Position numbers and translations under genes: made by a program. From positions 1 through 22,937 of the IMG/VR virus record IMGVR_UViG_3300024346_000545: a DNA stretch of 22,937 bases; one strand, written 5' to 3'. Below are positions 17,201-22,937 of the stretch, in pieces. Every line of letters begins with the position of its first letter. Position 1 is the stretch's first letter. Below the pieces are notes generated by a model. The model was not told the DNA's origin and made no database searches. It worked only from the letters and a program-made list of their open reading frames with translations. This stretch comes from a virus.

Positions 17201-20200
17201 GGGTGGATTAGAACCTGATGGAACATATGAACTTTCAGATGCACTAGACTTCAGACCTGTATGTGGACAGATACTTGGTTCATCTACATTCGGTAGTAAC
17301 AACGCACAAGACCCAACAACTCCAGTTGACTTATCAACAAACGCACAATTCGCTCCATTCGGATACGATACAGGAAGAAACTTTGAAGGAAGTAGAACAG
17401 GTATTTCTTCAACAGGTGCTAATGCAACAGATACACCAGTAACTGGTTCAAGTTTTGTTGGAGACATTTCATTCTATGTTGGAAGATACGATAAAGTATT
17501 CTTACATAAGTCAGGTTCATTCCAAACTTCAGTTGGTACTGCAGGATTAACTCCGCTAAAACCAAAAGGAGTAGACGAGTCAATAGAGTTGTTTGAACTT
17601 TATATACCACCTTTCACTTTAAATCTTAATAGTATTAGAGTAAGGTCACAAGACCACCGTAGATTTACAATGAAAGATGTTGCAAGAATTAATAACAGGG
17701 TTACTAACCTTGAAAGAATTACATCTTTATCTCTACTAGAGAAAGATACACAAACAAAACAGATATTAGATTCAGATGGACTAGATAGATTTAAGTCAGG
17801 TTTCTTAGTAGATAACTTCAGAGGTCATAGAGTTGGAGATGTAAACCATCCCGATTATAATATATCTATTGATAATAAACTAGGTGCTATGAGACCTAAG
17901 TCTTATCAACAGTTCTTTGACATTGGGTTGAACACTACATCATCTTCTAGTTATCAGAAGACAGGTGACTTAATAACATTACCATATTCTGAATCATCTT
18001 TTGTTTATCAAGATAAATCATCAAGAACTATTAATGTTAACCCATATAATGTCTTTGCATTTATAGGAAACATCAAGTTAACACCAGGCACAGATGTCTG
18101 GCAAGATACAGACCAACTTCCCGAAGTGAGAATCAACAGAGAAGGAAACTTTGATGCAATTCTAGCATCAAATACAAATGCACTTGGAACAGTTTGGAAC
18201 TCATGGCAAACAACATGGGTCGGAGAACCTACACAAGTTTCATCAGAGGTCGAATCGACTTCTAACGGTTCATGGAATGGAGACCCAACTCAAGGTGGTC
18301 AGTGGATTTCAGGTGAACAAGTCACAAGAGAGATTACAGAAACCGTTGAAACGCAAACAAGAACAGGTGTAACAACAAGTGTCGTAGAAGACTTTGTAGA
18401 AACAAGAAATGACAGAGTTGTAAGTGTAACACTTATACCATTCATGCGTGCTAGAACAATTGAGATTGATGCAGATAACTTAAAACCAAATACAAACCAC
18501 TATGTGTTCTTCGATAACATGAGAGTGGATGAATACACTAGACCATTTAGTGCAACGTATTCACAAGATAGTGGAGTAACAGCATCATCATTCTTAAAAA
18601 CAGATGGAAACGGAAGACTTCGTGCATACTTTGATTTACCAAATACAAATAAACAAAGATTCCCAACAGGAATGAGAGAAGTTAAGATAACTTCAAGTTT
18701 CTATAATCTAAGTAATCCACCTTCAAGTGGAACAGAGATATATCAAGCACAAGGTTTACTACAAGCATCTCAAACAGAAATTGTATCTACAAGAAATGCA
18801 AAAGTTATAACAGGAAATGTCGGTGGAGAAAGGTCAATAACAAGAAGAGGTGAGATATTGAACACCATGCCTATTGACACAACTGCACCTGTTATACCTA
18901 TAGATATAATACCACCTGTAATTATAGACCCACCAGTTTCGTCACCTATATTGCCTCCAATATTCGTGCCACCATTGGTATTTGATGACCCACCAGTTGC
19001 ACCATTCATCCCTACTAACAGGGGTGGAGACAAAGATGAATTTGAAATAAGATTCGACTTTGATGATATAGAACCAAGATGGAGAGACCCTCTTGCACAA
19101 TCATTCATGGTAGAATCAAACGGTGGTATGTTTGTATCTTCAATAGATGTATTCTTTGAAACAAAAGATGCAACACTACCTGTATCTGTAGAAATCAGAA
19201 ACATGGTAAACGGATATCCTGGCCAGTTGGTCATGCCGTTCTCTATTGCAACTAAGACACCTTCACAAGTTAATACTTCAACAGACGGTTCAGTTGCAAC
19301 AACATTTACTTTTGAATCTCCAGTATATCTAAAACAAAACCAAGAAATGTGTTTTGTTGTATACTCAAACTCAAATGAATACAATGTGTTTATATCTAGA
19401 ATGGGTGAAACAGACCTTGCGACAGGACAAACTATTGCAGGACAACCATATGCTGGTTCATTGTTTATGTCACAAAATGCATCAACATGGACTGCAGAAC
19501 AAACAGACGATTTAAAATTCAATCTTAAGAAGTGTAAGTTCAACACAACGAAGACACCTGTTCTTAAATTTGATAACGATACATTACCAGTTCATACATT
19601 ACAGAACAATCCAATTGAAACATTTAGTGGACAAAACTATGTAAGAGTGATAAACTATCTACATGGAATGTATTCAACAACTTCTAATGTTACAATTAGT
19701 GGAGTAGTTGGAGATAAACTAACATCAGTTTTAAATATTGGAACTCCAAGTGTAACTGGAACACCAACTAACGGAACCTATAATGGAGTTGCAACTACAA
19801 CTTCAGGAACTGGTGCTGGAGTAACACTTGACATAGTAGTAACAGACAGTGCAATATCATCATGTGTTATTGCAACAGTAGGTAATGGATATAGTACATC
19901 AGATACATTGACAATAACAAACTTTGATGGTGGTACTGCAGATGCAACCATAAACATTGATGTAGTTGAAGAGACACTAGGTGGAATACCAGTAAGTTCT
20001 ATCAATGCTACATTTACTGCAATTGCAAACATAGGAATCGATTCACATACAGTTATACCCGATTTGTCATCATACGATTTGAAAGCAGGTTATACTGCAG
20101 ATGACAGTACACTAGGTGGTGGAAGTGTTGCAACTTCTACAAGAGATTACTATTTCGATTCAGTACATACAATGATTCCAAGTACGCAAGTGGAAGGAAC

Positions 20201-20903
20201 ACGAATCGTTGCATCAGCAAACTTAACACCTGCAACTTCACCCGAAGGATATATAAACGGAAGTGCATATACTAAGAGATTGGATAATGACTTTATCACT
20301 TTAAATGATAATGCATTCTTTGGTTTCCCAAGTGTTGTTGCCTCATCAATTAACGAAAGTAACGAGATGAGTGGTAGTAAATCATTTACAGTTGTATTGC
20401 AAATGCAATCTACTAACTCAAACGTATCACCAGTTGTGGATGTATCATCTATTGGTGTTATTGCAGTTGGTAATAGATTGAATGAAATTAATAGTGCTAG
20501 TGACCTTTCTATTGCTAGTGACTTTGTCCCATCAACAGAAAGTGATGCTGACAATAATGCAATGGTATATTGTACTAGAAAGGTGAATCTAAAAACTCCT
20601 GCATCAACTGTTAAGGTTATTGCAGATTTCTTTAGACCACCAACTACAGATTTAAAAGTTATGTATAAAGTATTGACAAATGATGACTCAACACCATTTG
20701 ATGATTTGGGTTGGTCATACTTTAATACAGATGGTTCTGCAGATATTACTACAGAAAGAGATGCAAGAAACTTTAAAGAATATGAGTTTACTGCAGAGAA
20801 CTTACCCGAGTTCAGTGCATTTGCAATTAAGATTGTGGGACAAGGAACAAACACTTCAGTAGTACCGTTGGTATCTGCTCTTAGGTGTTTAGCACTTGCA
20901 TAA
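14295..20903 (+). CDS. Giant peripheral baseplate/fibre protein (2202 residues), DUF4815-like N terminus
   Basis: The N terminus (SPYYDDYNENNNFHKVLFRA, then GRALQSRELTQSQSILQNQV and ERFGSHMFKEGSIVQGA) is the pattern I associate with DUF4815 proteins of large tailed phages. Further landmarks: beta modules near residues 480-545 and a 33-residue tandem pair at 833-898; a helical stretch NRVTNLERITSLSLLEKDTQ near 1133-1152; a Trp-rich GTVWNSWQTTWVGEPT near 1298; a hinge at 1526-1573 with 16 prolines in 48 residues; and a jelly-roll-like segment about 1598-1752 beginning DPLAQSFMVESNGGMFVSSI, common in baseplate and fibre proteins. It takes the place of T4 gp9-gp10, without visible similarity to them. 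AGGA at 14287-14290 precedes the ATG. No late box lies between the terminator and this gene. Its role at the baseplate rim or as a fibre is inferred. Confidence 0.75.
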   Translation: MAEKTDLNVSPYYDDYNENNNFHKVLFRAGRALQSRELTQSQSILQNQVERFGSHMFKEGSIVQGAQTDVNMELYYVKVNSANPNATGDTNAETYRTSFHGKFLQGKTTGVVAKVITSSAETSDDSLTIFVKYLTQGTDTGNSFSFTTTEELQEVTVDDAGVISVVSNNYNEFTVATETTINIVNGRASIANISEGIMFIRGFFVKVPAQELILEKYSGSPSYRVGLSIVESSVDSATDISLNDNATGTTNENSPGADRLKMSLTLAKFSLATTDDTDFVETMRINNGIIELEINKTMYNNIENTLARRTFDANGDFVVSQFTHSLREHLDDSTNRGFYAKAQGGDEGQFVMQVSPGKAYVKGYEIDKVGTTTIPFSKARSTVSLDNANTPIRIGNSLKVFNTHSLPEFGNESGDDAMSPFAPCELWDSSVTSAGTKPTTNMIGYARVRNIDLDSGSDSSDVYTNASIFNLYMFDIKMFTKLSGTLSGTFSEGDKVVANNGATGIVSHTSSGQLFLHDVVGTFAVGNTITTEGVTSGTTTVTAVRSYNVDRARSITQTPKNTNREIFTADLVADSDKVLTGTVTMTASDPTVTGFATKFLTELKEGDIILDQSGNENKVLSVTNDLSLELTDNGTTGFSGNAIRRRVRIFNQDQTVALASWPRDYVSSHTAESIQVRRQQVVSIASNEVQLSTGSNGIFGAKNTDNFTIAVIEASTGYAQGDILNVEDFGGTPQSSGSGQTLTLTGFDSADNGAVLRVTSTITITDPVNRDKTIREARLLKVGSDRTAGGKYGTAYDDREISLGVADVFKIHAVYEGVGGSTPLPPSATFTVSSGTFVNYEKFIGQTSNAHGIIITTGGTTYFYYVSGTFVNAETVVGQTSNAVATLTNVTTGSSNITSRYFFDNGQRDGFYDLGKLTRKTGSAAPSNSILICFDYFTPSGSGDFFDVESYASIEYKDIPVYSPNKVDLGGLEPDGTYELSDALDFRPVCGQILGSSTFGSNNAQDPTTPVDLSTNAQFAPFGYDTGRNFEGSRTGISSTGANATDTPVTGSSFVGDISFYVGRYDKVFLHKSGSFQTSVGTAGLTPLKPKGVDESIELFELYIPPFTLNLNSIRVRSQDHRRFTMKDVARINNRVTNLERITSLSLLEKDTQTKQILDSDGLDRFKSGFLVDNFRGHRVGDVNHPDYNISIDNKLGAMRPKSYQQFFDIGLNTTSSSSYQKTGDLITLPYSESSFVYQDKSSRTINVNPYNVFAFIGNIKLTPGTDVWQDTDQLPEVRINREGNFDAILASNTNALGTVWNSWQTTWVGEPTQVSSEVESTSNGSWNGDPTQGGQWISGEQVTREITETVETQTRTGVTTSVVEDFVETRNDRVVSVTLIPFMRARTIEIDADNLKPNTNHYVFFDNMRVDEYTRPFSATYSQDSGVTASSFLKTDGNGRLRAYFDLPNTNKQRFPTGMREVKITSSFYNLSNPPSSGTEIYQAQGLLQASQTEIVSTRNAKVITGNVGGERSITRRGEILNTMPIDTTAPVIPIDIIPPVIIDPPVSSPILPPIFVPPLVFDDPPVAPFIPTNRGGDKDEFEIRFDFDDIEPRWRDPLAQSFMVESNGGMFVSSIDVFFETKDATLPVSVEIRNMVNGYPGQLVMPFSIATKTPSQVNTSTDGSVATTFTFESPVYLKQNQEMCFVVYSNSNEYNVFISRMGETDLATGQTIAGQPYAGSLFMSQNASTWTAEQTDDLKFNLKKCKFNTTKTPVLKFDNDTLPVHTLQNNPIETFSGQNYVRVINYLHGMYSTTSNVTISGVVGDKLTSVLNIGTPSVTGTPTNGTYNGVATTTSGTGAGVTLDIVVTDSAISSCVIATVGNGYSTSDTLTITNFDGGTADATINIDVVEETLGGIPVSSINATFTAIANIGIDSHTVIPDLSSYDLKAGYTADDSTLGGGSVATSTRDYYFDSVHTMIPSTQVEGTRIVASANLTPATSPEGYINGSAYTKRLDNDFITLNDNAFFGFPSVVASSINESNEMSGSKSFTVVLQMQSTNSNVSPVVDVSSIGVIAVGNRLNEINSASDLSIASDFVPSTESDADNNAMVYCTRKVNLKTPASTVKVIADFFRPPTTDLKVMYKVLTNDDSTPFDDLGWSYFNTDGSADITTERDARNFKEYEFTAENLPEFSAFAIKIVGQGTNTSVVPLVSALRCLALA
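16791..16988 (+). repeat. 99-base tandem duplication (33 residues) in the 2202-residue protein
   Basis: Two adjacent copies with a 99-base period share identical blocks: ACATTCGTAAA at 16800-16810 and 16899-16909, and TGGACAAACATCTAATGCA at 16826-16844 with the matching block at 16925-16943. The protein copies begin SGTFVNYEKFIGQTSNA and SGTFVNAETVVGQTSNA. The period keeps the reading frame. Confidence 0.85.
18870..19013 (+). other. Proline-rich hinge in the 2202-residue protein
   Basis: Residues 1526-1573 contain 16 prolines in 48 positions, mostly as PP pairs separated by Ile, Val and Asp (IDIIPPVIIDPP, ILPPIFVPPLVFDDPP). It divides the large N-terminal part from the DPLAQSF-type C-terminal domains and would act as an extended, stiff linker. 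Confidence 0.8.
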
Positions 20904-21115
20904 TGATTAAGGTAGAAGGACATAGTAATCTTGAAAGAGATGAGAGTTCTTCTGCAATTGTAAGTACTGATTACACTGGGTATCTTGCAGTAAAGAAAAG
21001 AAGAGAATCATTTCAGAACAATAGAGACGATATAAATACATTAAAGGAAGAGGTGGGACAAATGAAAAATTTAATCACCACCCTAATAGAGAAATTAAAT
21101 GGCAAAGACAGTTAA
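20903..21115 (+). CDS. Small helical protein (70 residues), unrecognised
   Basis: The ATG at 20903 shares a base with the preceding stop (TAATG), which is why I prefer it to an in-frame ATG 18 bases upstream inside the giant gene. The N-terminal half (MIKVEGHSNLERDESSSAIV) is polar. Residues 28-69 form one charged helix with a leucine/isoleucine spacing suited to a coiled coil (NTLKEEVGQMKNLITTLIEK). No signal peptide or membrane segment is present. It overlaps the next gene by 17 bases. Sandwiched between two structural genes and translationally coupled to both, it is likely a virion or assembly factor such as a trimerising clip or chaperone, but nothing in the sequence proves this. Confidence 0.7.
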   Translation: MIKVEGHSNLERDESSSAIVSTDYTGYLAVKKRRESFQNNRDDINTLKEEVGQMKNLITTLIEKLNGKDS

Positions 21116-22283
21116 TCAGTTTAGTACTATAGAAGACTTCAGAAAGAAGTATAACGAACTTGCAATAGATGTAGGGGAGAAGAGTGGGTTAAGAACTACT
21201 AACTCTTCTACTTTAGTAGATGCAGTTAATTCACTAGAAGATAAATCATTCTTCTTCCAAGAATTTGTTTATGTTGCAACTGCTGGACAAACTGCTTTTA
21301 GTGGTGACGATTCATTTGGAAACTCTTTAGAGTTCCGTGCAAATAGAATCCAAGTGTTCAAAAATGCACAACATTTAATTGAAGGAACAGACTTCACAAT
21401 TAGTGGTGCAAGTGGAAACAAACACACTATTATAACTTTAACTTCAGGTGCAACAGTATCTGATAAAGTTGTAATCTATTCATTTACAGGTTCTTACTTA
21501 GGAACAAACATTGGTTCAGGCAGTGGAGTTGCAGGACAGTTTACAGAGACTGCTGCAAATACTATTTACAATATCAATGATTCAGGTGTTATTCTAAATG
21601 GAGAAGGTTCTCCAAGTCAAACAACATCATTACAGAGTGGATTCAATATTCAACTTGCAGGAAAGACTTATGCAGAAGATGATATAACACTTGCAAGTGG
21701 TAAAACTCTAACAGCATCAACACTAACAGATGGAACTGCATCTATTTCAGGTGGAGTTGGAACAGGTTTTAGTTCTATAACATCAACATCATTAGTAGGT
21801 GCATTGACAGGTAATGCAACAACGTCATCAACAACAACATCTGTATCAAACCATGCAGTAAGTGGGTTGAGTGATGTACAAACTAGTTCACCACAAAATG
21901 GACAATTAATGGTTTGGAACAATTCTGCAGGATATTGGGAAAACCAAAATGCAGCTGCAACTTTTACAAATGAAGATGCAATGGATGCTGCGGCAGGAAT
22001 GATAACAAGTGCAACACATAGTAACATAACTGTAAGTTATGATGATGCAAATAACACCCTAGCATTTTCTGCAGCTGCACAATATGGTGATTCAGATGCA
22101 AGAAGTGCCATCTCGGGTGGAGAAGGTTTAGTTTATAACTCCTCTAATGGTGTTATGGCTGCAAACACTTCAAATGGAGTTGTTGTAAACTCCGACAATA
22201 TTGAATTAGACTATCAAGTAGTTAGTTCTGCACCAACAACTGTTGGTTCAACATCAACTGGACACTTATGGTTTGTTATATAA
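21099..22283 (+). CDS. Fibre-like virion structural protein (394 residues)
   Basis: The N terminus (IEDFRKKYNELAIDVGEKSG, residues 11-30) followed by FFFQEFVYVATAGQTAFSGD (about 51-70) is a pattern I associate with fibre proteins of marine T4-like phages. T4 gp10 also begins with a comparable NENFDELYYELGD helix and has a QTDFLDVF strand, so a gp10-like adaptor role is possible. Residues about 60-130 are a small beta domain (IQVFKNAQHLIEGTDFTI) also seen in gp7. The middle (about 190-250) is Ser/Thr/Ala-rich with little sequence complexity. At about 255-282 is GLSDVQTSSPQNGQLMVWNN, ending in YWENQ, a common fibre shaft motif. The end is STSTGHLWFVI. The start ATG lies inside the previous gene with only a weak GAGA site. 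I see no catalytic motif. Confidence 0.7.
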   Translation: MAKTVNQFSTIEDFRKKYNELAIDVGEKSGLRTTNSSTLVDAVNSLEDKSFFFQEFVYVATAGQTAFSGDDSFGNSLEFRANRIQVFKNAQHLIEGTDFTISGASGNKHTIITLTSGATVSDKVVIYSFTGSYLGTNIGSGSGVAGQFTETAANTIYNINDSGVILNGEGSPSQTTSLQSGFNIQLAGKTYAEDDITLASGKTLTASTLTDGTASISGGVGTGFSSITSTSLVGALTGNATTSSTTTSVSNHAVSGLSDVQTSSPQNGQLMVWNNSAGYWENQNAAATFTNEDAMDAAAGMITSATHSNITVSYDDANNTLAFSAAAQYGDSDARSAISGGEGLVYNSSNGVMAANTSNGVVVNSDNIELDYQVVSSAPTTVGSTSTGHLWFVI

Positions 22284-22292
22284 GATTATGCT

Positions 22293-22937
22293 ATGTCAGA
22301 TGAAATTTTTATAAATACTGGGACGAGTATACAGCAACCCTTTAATCAGAGAAACCCTGCACAAGGAACTCAACCAGCAGTAGCACAAAGAGTTGCACAA
22401 CAACCTGCAATAACACAACAACCATTTACCTATACTAATAGGTCACCGTTTACATATAGGCATCCTGCAGATGCAAGACAACCTTATATTGCTAATGCGA
22501 GACAACCTTATCCATACATTGCAAACGCACAAACACCCTTTATTGCAAATACAAGACAACCATATCCGTATATTGCTAATGCACAGCAACCGTATCCATA
22601 CATTGCTAATAGTCAAACACCAAGTATTGCAGATGCTAGACAACCGTATCCGTATATTGCAAATAGTCAATCACCAAGTATTGTTAATGCACAACAACCT
22701 TATCCATATATTGCTAATAGTCAATCACCAAGTATTGTTAATGCACAACAACCTTATCCATATATTGCAAACAGTCAAACATCAGTCAATGCACAACAAC
22801 CTTATCCATACATTGCAAACAGTCAAACATCAGTTCCTGCAAGACAACCGTCAACGTATTCACATACAACTGTTACCAATGTAACTGTAAACGAAACTAT
22901 ATCCTTTGGTGAACAAGGGCCGTTATCAGGAACCTTA
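22293..22937 (+). CDS. Tyr/Pro-rich repeat protein (PYPYIAN repeats), 3' end beyond the window
   Basis: An open frame runs from ATG 22293 to the window edge with no stop (215 codons seen). It begins MSDEIFINTGTSIQQPFN, then a Gln/Ala/Pro-rich stretch, then from residue 60 to about 181 an array with seven PYPYIAN units. After the array the sequence becomes THTTV/NVTVNETISFGE-like and strand-forming (about 188-215), probably entering a globular part. Short QPFTYTNR and SPFTYRHP units precede the array and look like distant relatives of the repeat. No lysine occurs in the visible part. I recall similar Tyr-Ile-Ala-Asn-rich repeats in structural proteins of marine phages but cannot confirm this here. 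A fibre or flexible tether role is inference. The ribosome site is weak (TAAG at 22281-22284); it starts 9 bases after the previous stop. Confidence 0.75.
   Translation, partial: MSDEIFINTGTSIQQPFNQRNPAQGTQPAVAQRVAQQPAITQQPFTYTNRSPFTYRHPADARQPYIANARQPYPYIANAQTPFIANTRQPYPYIANAQQPYPYIANSQTPSIADARQPYPYIANSQSPSIVNAQQPYPYIANSQSPSIVNAQQPYPYIANSQTSVNAQQPYPYIANSQTSVPARQPSTYSHTTVTNVTVNETISFGEQGPLSGTL
22470..22835 (+). repeat. In-frame tandem repeat array, PYPYIAN unit
   Basis: Seven copies of PYPYIAN occur, most preceded by A(R/Q)Q and followed by S/A-Q. The spacing changes: 10-residue and 18-residue units early, 18-residue units (54 bases, NAQQPYPYIANSQSPSIV) in the middle, and 16-residue units (48 bases, NAQQPYPYIANSQTSV) at the end. 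The copies beginning near 22685 and 22739 are nearly identical in DNA, so expansion is recent or homogenised. Confidence 0.9.

Noticed and set aside
18770-19546. 258-codon open frame on the minus strand
   Set aside because: It lies wholly opposite the giant + strand gene, whose protein has clear landmarks on both sides; its translation shows no recognisable domain, and no other minus-strand gene exists in the window.
20150-20923. 257-codon open frame on the minus strand
   Set aside because: Antisense to the end of the giant gene and the start of the 70-residue gene; low-complexity translation rich in Ser, Thr and Leu as expected of a shadow.
22310-22317. Exact TATAAATA on the + strand
   Set aside because: It falls inside codons 6-9 of the PYPYIAN gene, so it would start transcription after that gene's start codon. 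Probably chance in AT-rich coding DNA.
22471-22884. 137-codon + strand frame within the PYPYIAN gene
   Set aside because: It is the +1 frame of the repeat array; its own repetitive His/Leu/Gln pattern is a by-product of the DNA repeat. The frame from 22293 has a sensible N terminus and runs through.
1-22937. tRNA genes, CRISPR arrays, insertion sequences, integrase or defence genes
   Set aside because: Looked for and not seen; the gaps between genes are all under 90 bases and too small to hold such elements.

Overview
The window is a compact block of tail and baseplate genes from a T4-like (contractile-tail) bacteriophage. All genes lie on the + strand, are AT-rich (roughly one third G+C by eye), and are packed with 1-17 base overlaps or short gaps. 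The proteins look like those of marine T4-like phages such as cyanophages and SAR11 phages: core T4 baseplate proteins are recognisable but are enlarged by small beta-rich modules, and very large fibre-like proteins follow. The low G+C suggests an AT-rich, possibly marine host, but nothing here identifies the host. I see no host genes, tRNA, integrase, transposon or CRISPR.

Layout: 44-4494 is the hub/tube-initiation end: gp48 (tail-tube cap), gp53 (wedge), gp27 (hub) and gp5 (hub spike, without the T4 lysozyme domain). 4494-6320 encodes an unrecognised 608-residue helical, coiled-coil protein that I suggest may be the gp29-type hub/tape-measure protein. 6339-8629 holds gp25 and gp6 (wedge). 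8714-9202 is a small fibre-like structural gene inserted between 6 and 7. 9215-12739 is a gp7-like wedge protein. 12779-14239 is gp8, preceded by two TATAAATA late-promoter boxes and followed by a clear intrinsic terminator. 14295-20903 encodes a 2202-residue peripheral baseplate/fibre protein. Then come a 70-residue helical protein (20903-21115), a 394-residue fibre-like protein (21099-22283), and a gene running off the window end (22293 onward) built on a Tyr/Pro-rich PYPYIAN repeat.

Together these genes would build the hub (27, 5, possibly the 608-residue protein), cap it for tube growth (48), form the six wedges (53, 25, 6, 7, 8) and decorate the rim with fibres. The most notable patterns are: (a) the same small beta-rich modules recur inside gp53, gp7, gp8, the 2202-residue protein, the fibre protein and the 608-residue protein; (b) the PYPYIAN repeat gene; (c) the candidate tape-measure protein; (d) the separate promoter/terminator unit around gp8. 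No defence or other non-structural system is visible. All homology statements are from reading the sequence and from memory of T4 proteins; no search was run.
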